Below, in pieces: positions 49,112 to 59,586 of a stretch of 64,000 bases of DNA. How positions within the stretch are numbered: position 1 is the stretch's first letter; every line of letters starts with the position of its first letter. Under the pieces are notes generated by a model. That model was given only the letters and a program-made list of their open reading frames with translations. It ran no database searches and was not told the origin of the DNA. The stretch covers positions 7,657,764 to 7,721,763 of the forward strand of contig NC_080422.1 of the NCBI RefSeq assembly GCF_029873635.1, read 5' to 3'. Source of the stretch: Malania oleifera. Taxonomy: Eukaryota; Streptophyta; Magnoliopsida; Santalales; Ximeniaceae. A program made the translations under genes and the position numbers.

Positions 49112-51439
49112 TGTAGCGACCCGAAAAATAGGAATAATAAGAAAATATAGGAAAAGAAGGAATTTGGTTTGGTGTAGACCAAACCGTCGACGGTTTGGTG
49201 GGGGAGAAGAAAATCGTTGATGGTTTTGTTATTATCGTGGAACGATTAAGGATAAAATGGTGAAAAGGTTTGGTTAAAAGCCAAACAGTCGAAGGTTTTA
49301 GGAAAACCGTCGACGGTTTTGTCTAACAGTGCTTAATAAAATAAGTCTTGCAACTCATTTTCTTAAAGGAAAATCAAATTTCTCTCTTTCTCTCTCTTAG
49401 GGCTGGGGCTCTCCTTCCTTCTCTCCTCGATTTCTTTCATGATTTTAGCCCGAATCAGCTGATGAACGTGATTTCGAGATCCGACCAGCAATTCTCTCCA
49501 GTTTAACCTGAGTAATTTTGTGAATTGGGCATTTCAGGCACTAGTCCAAACCAGGGTAAGGAGGTTATTTTTAAAATTTTAGCTAGTTATTGGTAATATG
49601 TGAGCCTAGGCATGTTGAATGACTGTTATTCTGAGGTAAAGTTAATTGAATTAGGGTTGATAGATACAGGCTTTGTGCGGACGCCGCAAACATAGTATTG
49701 AATTCCCTACAAGCATAGTTTCAAGAAACAAGTAAGGGGATAGATTATGTCAGGTATTTTCAGAAAGTTTACCATTTAAACTATAGTATTTGATTCAAAA
49801 ATTGTATATATGAATTAATGTAAATTTTGGAAAGTCTGATGTTTGAACTGAGAAAACCATGGAAACAGATTTATTGTTATTTTTCATAAAAATATAATCT
49901 TTCCAAATAGTTAGCATGTTATAGAATAACACTCACTTGTGTGGCATGAGTATAAATACTTTATTGCAGATATTAGCGTGTCAGATTATTTTATGGTTAC
50001 AAAGAACAAGCATGTCTTTATAGCGAATTTTTAGAAAACCTATAAACAGAATAAAACTTATGTTATTTTCAGTATACTATGATAATTTAGTTGTCCGAGA
50101 TGCCGTGATAATTCAGCAGGCCCAGATGCCGTGATAATTCAACCGGCCTAAATGTCGTGATAATTCAGCCAATTTAGATGTTATGATAATTCAGTCGGCC
50201 CATATGCCGTCATATTTCAGCCGGCTCAGATGCCGTGATAATTCAACTGGTTCAGATGTCATGATATTTCAACCAGTCCAAATACCATGATATTTCAGTC
50301 GGCCTAGATGCCATGACTAGATATATATAAAATAGTTTATTCAGAAACATAATTATGATAGATTTTACACAGAACCATGAAACAATTATATTACAGTTAT
50401 TTATAAAATTTACCATATGTTAGCAGAACCCGAATGACTTATTTTAGTTTCAGAGCACAGTATCATAGCTATCAGTTCAGATTAGTGCCACCACACGTCT
50501 CAGATAGAGTGTTGGTATATGGATAGTCGATTGAGCCTAATGTAATAGTGTGCCCCCCTGGCAGTCCAGACCAAGCTAGGCAGGTTAATCGTACTTACAG
50601 ATGAGTTTGTTTTGACTTAGCATGGTAGGTCAACCATTGCTAGGTCCCACCTATGGGCTACACAACCCAATCATATGAGGGTAATACATGATATCAGCTA
50701 ACTATCTATCCCGAGGAGAATTTCAGTATTATACAGATATAGCAGATGATTTATATGTATACAAAAATTTCTGTATTATATAGATATAGTAGACGATTTA
50801 TACGCATACATAAATTTTAGTATTATATAGATATAGCAAACAATTTATATACATATAGAAATTTATTATGACACATTATGTTTATGTTGAAATACGATTT
50901 CTTCAAACATATACAGAACAAAGTTTTCCCTGACTTATCAATTACAGTAAATTATGTTACAGTTAATTATGTACTGTATATGTTTATAACACAATAAAAC
51001 TCATGTGCCACACATTGATGCTAATATATCCCACTTATTGAGAAATGTCTCACCCCATAATTCAAATATTTTAGGAAACTCAGATAGATAAGCGGAGCGA
51101 GTTCCGAGATAGAGGAGGTTTTAGTATTACCTTTGTTGCAGGGTAAATATTTGAGTTGGAAGAGGGATTTTGTGTGAGTCCCTAGAATATTTCTATGTTT
51201 TTTTTTGGGGGGCGGGGGGGATGTATATGTATAATTATGAAGTTAGTAGGACTCTGGTATTGTATATAAGGTTTAGGTATATCATGTTTTCCGCTGCACA
51301 GTTGATATGTATTTATGAACAGGTATATCTTTGGTACCCCACTTCGGGTCTGGGTTGACTTTGTTTATAGGTTGTGGTATTTGAGTTTATTAAGTAAAAA
51401 GGAAAAAGAAAATATAGCCAGAATTTTCAGGGCTTTACA
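49112..51439 (+). mobile_element. 5' LTR of Tekay-like element C
   Basis: A 2328-bp LTR from TGTAGCGACC to 'gggctttaca', followed by a primer site with changes (tgtggtattagagcc). U3 boxes are 'aaaccgtcgacggttt' type at about 49180-49197, 49208-49226, 49283-49298 and 49302-49320; a weak TATA (ttaataaaat) follows near 49333. A nine-unit minisatellite lies at 50096-50320. The R motif 'gaaatgtctcacccc' is near 51041. A G-rich run is at 51207-51221. Confidence 0.92.
50096..50320. repeat. 26-bp minisatellite in LTR C
   Basis: Nine units of 26-27 bp are based on 'gatgccgtgataattca' followed by 'gccggccca'. Each unit boundary holds an inverted pair (cggccca.atgccg). Units are 70-95 percent alike by eye. 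Confidence 0.88.
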
Positions 51440-51833
51440 TTGTGGTATTAGAGCCTAGGTTGTTAGGTTCTATAGACTTTAGTGCACAACGAAAAACAAT
51501 ACCAAAGTATAGGAATAGATCTTGAAGAAAACAGGAAATGAGTAGATTAGGATTTTAATGAGTCAATGATGGAAGTTAAGATGAGAATTTAGGGTTTTGT
51601 TTCGCAGTTTGGAGGTAGAAACTTCATGGTGGTTTTTGTGTTTTTCCTGGAATCACGATTTCAGGAAAATTATGGTAAACTATCGTTGGGTTTTGTTTCT
51701 AAATTGCAGGATTAAATCTTAAATTGAGAATAAAGAAGTTAGGTTAATAGGTTATATGAGGTTCTTAGTTAGATTAATGTATTAGTCATGTTATGAAGTT
51801 AGGATTTTGAAATTATGTTGTTCTATTTTCAGG

Positions 51834-52790
51834 ATGGACCCTAAGAATGATAATACGAATGCTGATGGGGGTAATGGAGCAGGGCCTTCTAGTATGGGCA
51901 GCGGTGATTTTGATGCAGTATTGCCCAGTGTTGCTTAGCAGGTTATGGCTGAGATAACATGGAGTTCTAGGGAGCAAGGATGCCCGTCAGTGGACTAGGG
52001 CTGCACGATAGAGTAGTTCACCAGGATGAATCCTCTGGCCTTTTCAAGGAATGTAGACCCGATTGTCCCGATTGTAGCTGAGAACTGGGTCCAAGAGATT
52101 GAGAAAATACTGACAGTGCTACACTACACTAATGAATAGAGAGTTCTGTATGCCATATTCAGACTAACAAGGGAGGTTGAGCGTTGGTGGTCTGCTGTGA
52201 CACTTCTAGAGGAGTAAAGACCAATAGCTGTAGCCATGACTTGGAGCTGATTTAAAGAGATGTTTTTCAACCGATATTTTCCCACCACCACTAGAGAAGC
52301 TAAAGTGGAGGAGTTCTTGAATTTGACACAGGGGCACTTGATAGTTCAACAGTACATGATAAAATTTGTTAAACTGTCCCGCTTTGCCCCGTACATAGTC
52401 TCTAAGGAGGTGAAGAAGAGAAGAAAATTTGAGAGAGGCTTGAAGCAAGAAATTTATGAACAGGTGGCAGTTCTAAAGGAATGGGATTTCACAGAACTAG
52501 TAGATAAGGCCACCATTGCAAAGGTGAGCAAGCAGAGGGGTGTCGAGGTGTAGAGTCAGAGAAAAGGGCCCACGCCTCTTGGACTTCAGGTATGCACCAG
52601 TCAGGCCCCATGGATAAGAGGTAGATATAGTGGGGGACAGAGATAGGAGATAGGAAGCCAAGTGTTTCAGAGCGAGCATACTTACCCTATTTGCCCTAGA
52701 TGTGGCAAAAGGCACGTGGGAGAGTGCCAAGCAGGGACGAATGTCTTCTACCAGTGTGGTAGACCAGGTTACTTGGCACCCTTCAGAGAG
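51834..52790 (+). pseudogene. gag of element C (truncated)
   Basis: The frame opens at ATG 51834 (MDPKNDNTNADGGNGAG). Stops occur at about 51937, 51997, 52012, 52137, 52215 and 52249. 52260-52553 is open and carries FFNRYFPTTTREAKVEEFLN and ERGLKQEIYEQVAVLKEW. A zinc-knuckle region follows at 52686-52780 (CPRCGKRHVGECQAG, then CGRPGYL). The element ends there, where the minus-strand LTR D begins. Protease and pol are absent. Confidence 0.87.
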
Positions 52791-52930
52791 GGCAGATCAA
52801 TAGTACTATTTCAGCGGAGCTTTATCCGCTCTCCTATCAGGAGCTCCTAAAATGTTTATAAAATTCGGGGTGAGACACCTCTCATTAAGGGAAATAAACT
52901 AATATTAGTGTATGGCAACATGAGCATTTC

Positions 52931-52967
<37 letters not shown>

Positions 52968-53488
52968 CATTTACATAAACATAACTAGTAAAACTGTATA
53001 TCTCATTTCTAGGAAAAACATGTATAATCAAAGCATAGCAAAACATATAGGATTCTCATAGCATAATTCATCTCATATAAATATAATACGAAAACCACCC
53101 TGGTAGGTTTACCCCCACATGACTGGGTTGTGTGGCCCGAAGGCGAGACCTAACAATGGTTGGCCAACCACTGCCAAGTTAAAAGTACAGTCTGTAAGTC
53201 CGATGGGTCTGCCAGACCTGGTCCGTACACCAGGGGCACTCATACTTATTAAAACCACATAGACCATCCAACCTCACACTACTTCGTACAGCACTGTTAA
53301 CACAAATATCATGATGAATCATGAACACATAGTAGCGGTACTGTACAAGTGCTAGCCTAGACCAAGTTAACCAGGTTCTGATACCATATAGCATATAATC
53401 AAACTGTAATACGTGGATATTTCATACTAATATTTTCCAAGTTAATCATCACATCATTTTGCATATTTATATATATCATGAAAATCAT

Positions 53489-53813
53489 TGGCCCGTACGC
53501 CAGCATTTCATATTTTACCATAACTCGGCCCATATGCTGGCACATCATATCCATAGCTAGGCCCGTATGCTGACACATCATATCCGTAGCTCGGCCTGTA
53601 CGTCGGCAAGTCATATCTATAGCACGGCCCATACGCCAGCAAATCACATACATAGCAAAGCTCGTACGCCGGCAAATCATATACATAGCATGACCTGTAC
53701 GCCAGCAAATCATATCTATAGCACAGCCCGTATGCCAGCAAATCATATACATAGCACGGCCCATACGCCGGCAAATCATATAAAATTCTTGGCCCATACA
53801 CTGGTTTTTAATT
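53489..53813. repeat. 33-bp minisatellite in LTR D
   Basis: Ten units of about 33 bp are based on 'ggcccgtacgccagcaaatc' followed by 'atatacatagcac'. Because 33 is a multiple of three, all frames translate into repeated peptides (for example the YDLPAYGP repeats at 53508-53801), which is an artefact. Each unit contains ggc/gcc inverted words around 'gtac'. Confidence 0.9.
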
Positions 53814-54341
53814 ATAAAAATTCATATCTTTATCATATTCCTAGAAAACAACATTTCATTATAAATTATACTCATGCCACATGAAATAGATTTCATACAT
53901 ATTTAAACATATCATCTTTTACAACAGTATTTCCCAAACATAAACATATATAAATATATTTATTTTCCTGAAATCAGATGTTGTAATAACTTACATATAT
54001 TTTCATAAAATAACTAACTTAGTTTATCCCCTTACCTAATTCCTAAAAAAACCCCTAAAATAAGCAGTCCTGCACCCGTAGGGTTTCCCGTTCAACACCC
54101 TGAAAATGACATTCCCCATAACTAAAATTTTGTTTTTCTACGCTTTCTACAACTGTTAAGAAGTCAAATATTGAGTAGAAAGCCTTACCCTAGATTTGGG
54201 ATGGATTTCGAAACGAACCCCACCAACGATCCACTCCAACAAATATGCAGAGAACTTCCCCAGGAGTGTCGTGGTGGCTTCGAATCGTTGATCCGGCGAA
54301 GAACAGACCCAAAAAACTAAAGAGAAGTGGGGGGAACTGAA

Positions 54342-54342
<1 letters not shown>

Positions 54343-54405
<63 letters not shown>
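54343..54405. repeat. (GA)n microsatellite in LTR D
   Basis: About 60 bp of nearly pure GA lies in the transcribed leader part of LTR D. Shorter GA runs occupy the same place in LTRs H (37988-38010) and F (58074-58088). Confidence 0.95.
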
Positions 54406-54407
<2 letters not shown>

Positions 54408-55119
54408 CTGTAGCCAAATTAAGCTGAAAAATCGCGTTAATCACTATTTATACACTGGCCTTCGTCGACGAACCACGTCACCTCGGCGATGATGTCATTA
54501 AGACAACTCATCGACGAACTCTCCCCTCTTCGACGAAACTCAAAATCACCCAAAACCCCTCTCGGTATTTTCTCGTTGACGAAGAGTACACTTGTCTATG
54601 AGCCCAATACGTCGTGTCGTCGACGAAGACCTATTTACCCCCTTTTTAATTTCCTTTTCTCCCTTCTTTTTATTATCAAAATATTATAATTCCTCTAGGT
54701 CACTACAGTCATCCTCGCTACTCTCTTTCCTCACGCTTTCCTCGTCTTCCCTCTCTCTCTCTCCTCGATTTCATCGGCCAAATGGGTGCCAATCGAAAAA
54801 TGAAAAATATCGTTGGGTTCTATTCTCTGCCACCGACATTCCTATAGGAGTAAATTTGTCGTAGGAGCGATGTAGGCACTACTCCTGAGGTAAGGTAACC
54901 TCTCTCTCAATTTTTTCTTAAATCTTTAGTCAAACTGACGATCATAAACCACCACAATGTTCTAGGAGCGTTTCTCTACAAGTCTAGCGGAGTAAATTTT
55001 TTAACTGGACTTTTCAGGCACCACTCCACGGCTAAGGTGAGGAGTATAAATTATGTCAGTTATTTTAAAAATTCAACTGGTTAAATTATAATGTGTGATT
55101 ATTAAATTGGAGTACTTAA

Positions 55120-55345
55120 TTATATTAGATTTTTGGAGATATTCCTGGGATTAAATTAAACTGTAGGATTGGATTATATTAGATTTTTGGAAACATTCTT
55201 GGGATTAAGTTAAACTGCAGGAATTGATTAAATAAAATTTTTGGGGAGTATTTTGGTATTAAATTAAATTCTAGGGATTTGATTAAATTAGATTTCTGAG
55301 AATATTTTCAAACTAGATTAAACTGCGAGGATTTGATCATATTGG
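55120..55345. repeat. 54-bp tandem repeat in LTR E
   Basis: Four diverged copies of about 54 bp, each starting 'attagatttttgg' and carrying 'attaaattaaactg', lie head to tail. They begin near 55124, 55178, 55232 and 55288. Confidence 0.75.
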
Positions 55346-55819
55346 TATTTTTAAGTATCTTAGAAATTAAATTTAAATATAGGAAGAGAATCAAACCGGA
55401 ATTTTTAGAATTTAATGGGTTAATGAGAGCGTGTGAGCCTAGAAATATTAAAGAAATTATTATTTTGAGAATTGAATTGATTGATTTAGGGAAAATGTGA
55501 ATTTCAAGGTTTTGAGTTTCGAACATCGAGGGCGTGGGTTTGGGTATTTTAGCAGGTCTCTTAGTAAGTCAGGTAAGGGGAGTAAATCATAATAGTATTT
55601 TTAAAGCTATAGTTTGAATTGATATGTGAAAATGAACATATGGTATTTTGTTTGAAATTATTATGATACAAATATTAGATAAATTGTGTAGCATCTAAGT
55701 AATATTGAATTGTGATATTTTGGAATATGAAATATAATTATAGAAATGTTTTCTATAATAAACGGGGGAAATATGAGAATATGATTTGTATTATTGAGAA
55801 ATGTGGAAATTCACGAAAT

Positions 55820-55858
<39 letters not shown>

Positions 55859-56114
55859 TTATTTATTTATTTAATTATGATAATGGAATGTGTATTGAAA
55901 AATGAGAAAGAAACAGAAAATGATGAGAATTTTGAAAAGTGATATATACCATTATGAGATGAGATATGAATATGAGAATGTAAATATTGCAATATGAATG
56001 TGAAATGTGAATACTGGAATTGTGAATATAGGGATGTGGAAAATTATTATGTGAACACTGCAATTGTGAATACTGGAATGTGAATGAGAAATGTGAAATG
56101 ATGAAATATGGAGA

Positions 56115-56331
56115 GAGAAAACCTTGATCATGGGGTGAAGCATGACGTAGTGAATATTTTTAGGGGGGGTGTAACCTCGACCATGGGGTGAAGCATGGCA
56201 TAGATAATATTTTCAGGGGACCATAACCTTGACCATTGGGAGAAGCATGACGTAGTGAATATTTTCAAGGGGGTGTAACCTCGACCATGGCGTGAAGCAT
56301 GGCGTAGAGAATATTTTTAGGGGACCATAAC
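56115..56331. repeat. 52-bp minisatellite in LTR E, left part
   Basis: Four units of about 50-53 bp are built on 'taacctcgaccatggggtga' followed by 'agcatggcgtag'. The array continues on the far side of solo LTR F (58558-58875) with six more units. Confidence 0.88.
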
Positions 56332-57449
56332 TGTAACGCCCTCAAAATTCATACCATTTATATATATATATAACCATATCCATACCTAAGCAGCGAAAAC
56401 ACATATCATGCAACCATTTACATATTTACTATGCAATACCAGAATTCTGTATATACAGATCATTGTCATACAAAAATACCCCTCCAGCATCATCTACTCA
56501 AAAATACTCAACTCTGACAAAAACTCACCCTATAACCAGGGTGATCAAACTACTTTCTATCTGCGAGTCTGATCTGCTCGCCTAGCTGGTTCACCTGAAA
56601 AATGGTAAAGTAATGGGGTGAGTCAACGCTCAGTAAGTGGAAATATGCTATTACTAGTGTGTGGCAACTAAGTTAAAGATACTTTTAAAATAGTAACTAA
56701 ACTGTAATGCATTAAATCATCTGTATAGCATATCTTTCTTTCACAATTTAAAATATACTGTATCGTCTGTTTTTCTACTTTTCATACTGATAACATCGTA
56801 CTATACTCATCATATACTGTAAAATTGTATACATAAACATAACTGTGCTTTATCCCTAGGACTCTGTGCGTCATGATTTGACCCCTCATGACAAGGTTGT
56901 GCGGTCCGTAGGAGGGACTTTACCTGGTCAGCCCTCCAAATAAGTCAATATACTCTACACTACCTCAGCCCGACCAAACTGCATACACTCCTAAGCTCGG
57001 GACTGGCTACTACCTCGTCAAACTGGCCCCCTCCACCCAGTGAACTGGGGAGCTGCATACTCTCCGAGCACGGTCGACGGTACCTACATACTATTTGAGA
57101 TATGTAGTTGCACTCTATCTATATCTAGCAACGGTACCGTGCTCTGTAAACTGTATCTATCTGTAATTTTTCCAATGGGATCTAATACTATATATACATA
57201 TATACATATATACTCTTTTACTATTTTTATCATGTTTTCCAAAATTATCATAACGTTATCTTTATGTACTGTAAATACTGTAATCTTTGTATACTGTATC
57301 TGTAGCATCTTGATGCTACCTCTGTATCTCTGTCTATATACTCTGTATGTTATGGTAATAGGAAACACGGCACGCTATAACTTGGCATATACTGTTCTGT
57401 ATAAAATTGTGATATAATACTGATCTGAATAAAACTGTATACATTTATA

Positions 57450-57490
<41 letters not shown>

Positions 57491-58557
57491 GTCCGTTTCA
57501 TGAACTACTCATATTGAAATTGTATATGCATGTAAATTTCTCTATATAATCTCTGTGAATTTATATCTCTATCTGTATATTCAGTATAGTATGATACATT
57601 ATAAAAATTGTATGCATTCTCCATCACATGAAAATCTACTCAGGCCACACAAGCATTTAAATTCATAATCTGTAAAAACTGTATAATAAACTGATATAAA
57701 TATGTGTCTATGAAATCTCTATTAACATCATTAAAATTCCTAACATAGCATATTTTCCTTACCTTAACTTTGAAAAGCCCCTGTATAATTCTGGCTCTAC
57801 CCACAGGGTTCCTAACTCAACATCCTGAAAACATAATCTCCCAGAACAAAATATCAGTATTTTCTTACCTACAACATTTCTCATAACTGAGGTAAAGGCA
57901 AATATTGAATATAATGTCTTACCCTGAGATTAGGACGAAATCCAACCCAACTTTTCCAGCGATCAGCTCCGGCAGACTTGCAGAGAATCTCGTTAGGAGC
58001 ATCGTGGTAGCCTCAGATCTTCGATTTGGGGAGAAACAGGCCCGAAAACGAAGAGAGAAGTGAGAGAGAGTCGTAGAGAGAGAGAGAGGGGCGCGAATAA
58101 GTGATAAAAATCCGAGTTTTCCCCTTATATACTGCGGCTTTCATCAACGAGACACCTCATCTCATCGACGAATCTTTCAATAAATTCGTCGACAAATTCC
58201 TGTATTCGTCGACGAATTTTAGGCTGCCCCATAACCCCTCCCGGTATTTTCTCGTCGACGAGGCCCTATATTAGTCGATGAATTTCCTTATGTACTCGTC
58301 GACGAAGCCCTGTATTCGTCGACAAGTTTCCTTATGTACTCATCGACGAAGCCCTGTATTCATCGATGAGTTTCCTTTTGTACTCGTCGACGAAGCCCTA
58401 TATTCGTCGACGAGTTCTGAAAATTTCTTGAAATTATTATTATCATTATTATCTCCAAAATGTGATGTCGTCGACAAAACCTACTGCCTCTTTCTGTTTC
58501 TGTTTCCATTTCCTCTCTCTTTAATATTTGAATATCAATATTTTCTGGGTCGCTACA
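56332..58557 (-). mobile_element. Solo LTR F (Tekay-like) with target duplication
   Basis: A 2226-bp LTR, TG to CA (tgtaacgccc ... cgctaca), is flanked on both sides by ATAAC (56327-56331 and 58558-58562). No internal region is present, so it is a solo LTR made by LTR-LTR recombination. Reading leftward, U3 has the densest GTCGAC array of the window (about ten boxes from 58143 to 58420, plus one near 58470), then a TATA box (58120-58135, 'agtatataagg' on the minus strand). (TA)n lies at 57451-57489. The plus-strand open frame at 57040-57417 lies inside it and is not a gene. Confidence 0.95.
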
Positions 58558-58875
58558 ATAACCTCGACCATGGGGAGAAGCATGACGTAGAAAATATATT
58601 CAAGGTAATATAACCTTGACCATGGGGTGAAACATGGCGTGGGAAAATATTTTCAGGGCAGTATAACCTCGACCATAAGGAAAAGCATGGCGTAGAGAAT
58701 ATTTTCAGGTGAGCATAACCTCGACCATAGGGAGAAGCATGACATATAGAATATTTTCAGGGTAGTATAACCTCGTCCATAGGGTGAAGCATGGTGTCAT
58801 AAATATCTTCAGAGTAGTATAACCTCGACCATGGGCTGAAGCATGGCATAGAAAGAATATTCTCAAGGCAGTGTG
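58558..58875. repeat. 52-bp minisatellite in LTR E, right part
   Basis: Six units starting near 58558, 58610, 58663, 58716, 58768 and 58819, with the same core as the left part ('taacctcgaccatggg', 'agcatggc'). Confidence 0.88.
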
Positions 58876-59586
58876 CTAGATGATGAAATGAAATTGAAAG
58901 TGGAGAGAAAGTGCGTGAGTGTAATAACATAGACAAATAAGGCAAAGTAAAACTCTCCGCCTGAGGGCTTACTGAGTAAGGTGAATGCCCTGATAAGTAT
59001 CAGTTGTAGCCGTACTTGAGTTAATCGAGTAGGGTTACAAACGATATCAGAGCAGAGGACTATCCTCAGGAACTTTCGCTAGTAAATATGGGTTGCATGA
59101 GAATGATATGAAAGATGGGAATAAAGCTTATAAAAACTTGTATTTTATATCTATATGATTGTGAGAATGATTGCTGTATTTTCTCAGATGGTGTTATCAT
59201 TGAAATGTATATGTATATTACGATATAAATAAACTTATACGGCCACACACTGTAAATAATTTATTTCGTCTTACTGAGATGTGTCTCACCCAAATATTTA
59301 AATATGTTACAGAACCGTGACAGGCATGGAGATAAAGCTCTGAGATAGAAGGGAGCTGACACCCTGATTAGACAGGGTGAGTGTTTTGAGTTAGGGATGG
59401 AGGATTCCCCTAGAGTACTTTGTATTTATTTTCGGAATGTGATAAATATGTATATGTGTATGGATGTTTAGTTCTTTGGTTATTTGTATTCTGGAAGGCA
59501 TGTAAATATTGACTTCCGCTGTTAGGATTGTTTGTATTTCTGTTTACCCAGTATCCCATGCGGGTCGGGTTATGTGTTAACTTTGG
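58558..59586 (+). mobile_element. LTR E, second part
   Basis: It continues the minisatellite of 56115-56331 for six units (to about 58875). Then come the conserved parts 'gatatcagagcagagg', 'cttactgagatgtgtctcac' and 'catgcgggtcgggttatgtg', as near the 3' ends of LTRs B and C. It is cut at 59586 by a Sirevirus-like LTR before its own end. Confidence 0.82.

Larger units (their letters stand above)
52791..54707 (-). mobile_element. Tekay-like LTR D, 3' end truncated
   Basis: The right end reads leftward TGTAGTGACCTAGAGG from 54707. U3 boxes lie at about 54461-54474, 54504-54516, 54572-54586 and 54615-54630, then a TATA box (54445-54459 reads gtgtataaatag on the minus strand). A GA run lies at 54343-54405. 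A ten-unit minisatellite is at 53489-53813. The R motif 'ggggtgagacacctctcatt' is near 52870. (AT)n lies at 52936-52964. The last part of the LTR is missing at its junction with gag C. Confidence 0.88.
54708..56331 (+). mobile_element. LTR E, first part
   Basis: This plus-strand Tekay-like LTR starts inside its transcribed region (its U3 is missing at the junction with D). It matches LTR C around 'ctctcctcgatttc' and 'tcaggcac.a.tcca'. It contains a four-copy repeat at about 55120-55345, (TA)n at 55822-55852 and the first part of a minisatellite (56115-56331). It is interrupted by LTR F at 56332. Confidence 0.8.

Noticed and set aside
53399-53884. Open frames encoding repeated peptides (132, 97 and 105 residues)
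   Set aside because: The 33-bp minisatellite keeps frame in every register on both strands, giving repeats by arithmetic. It is part of LTR D.
57040-57417. 125-residue plus-strand open frame
   Set aside because: It lies within solo LTR F, antisense to it, with no domain and low-complexity Ile/Tyr-rich content.
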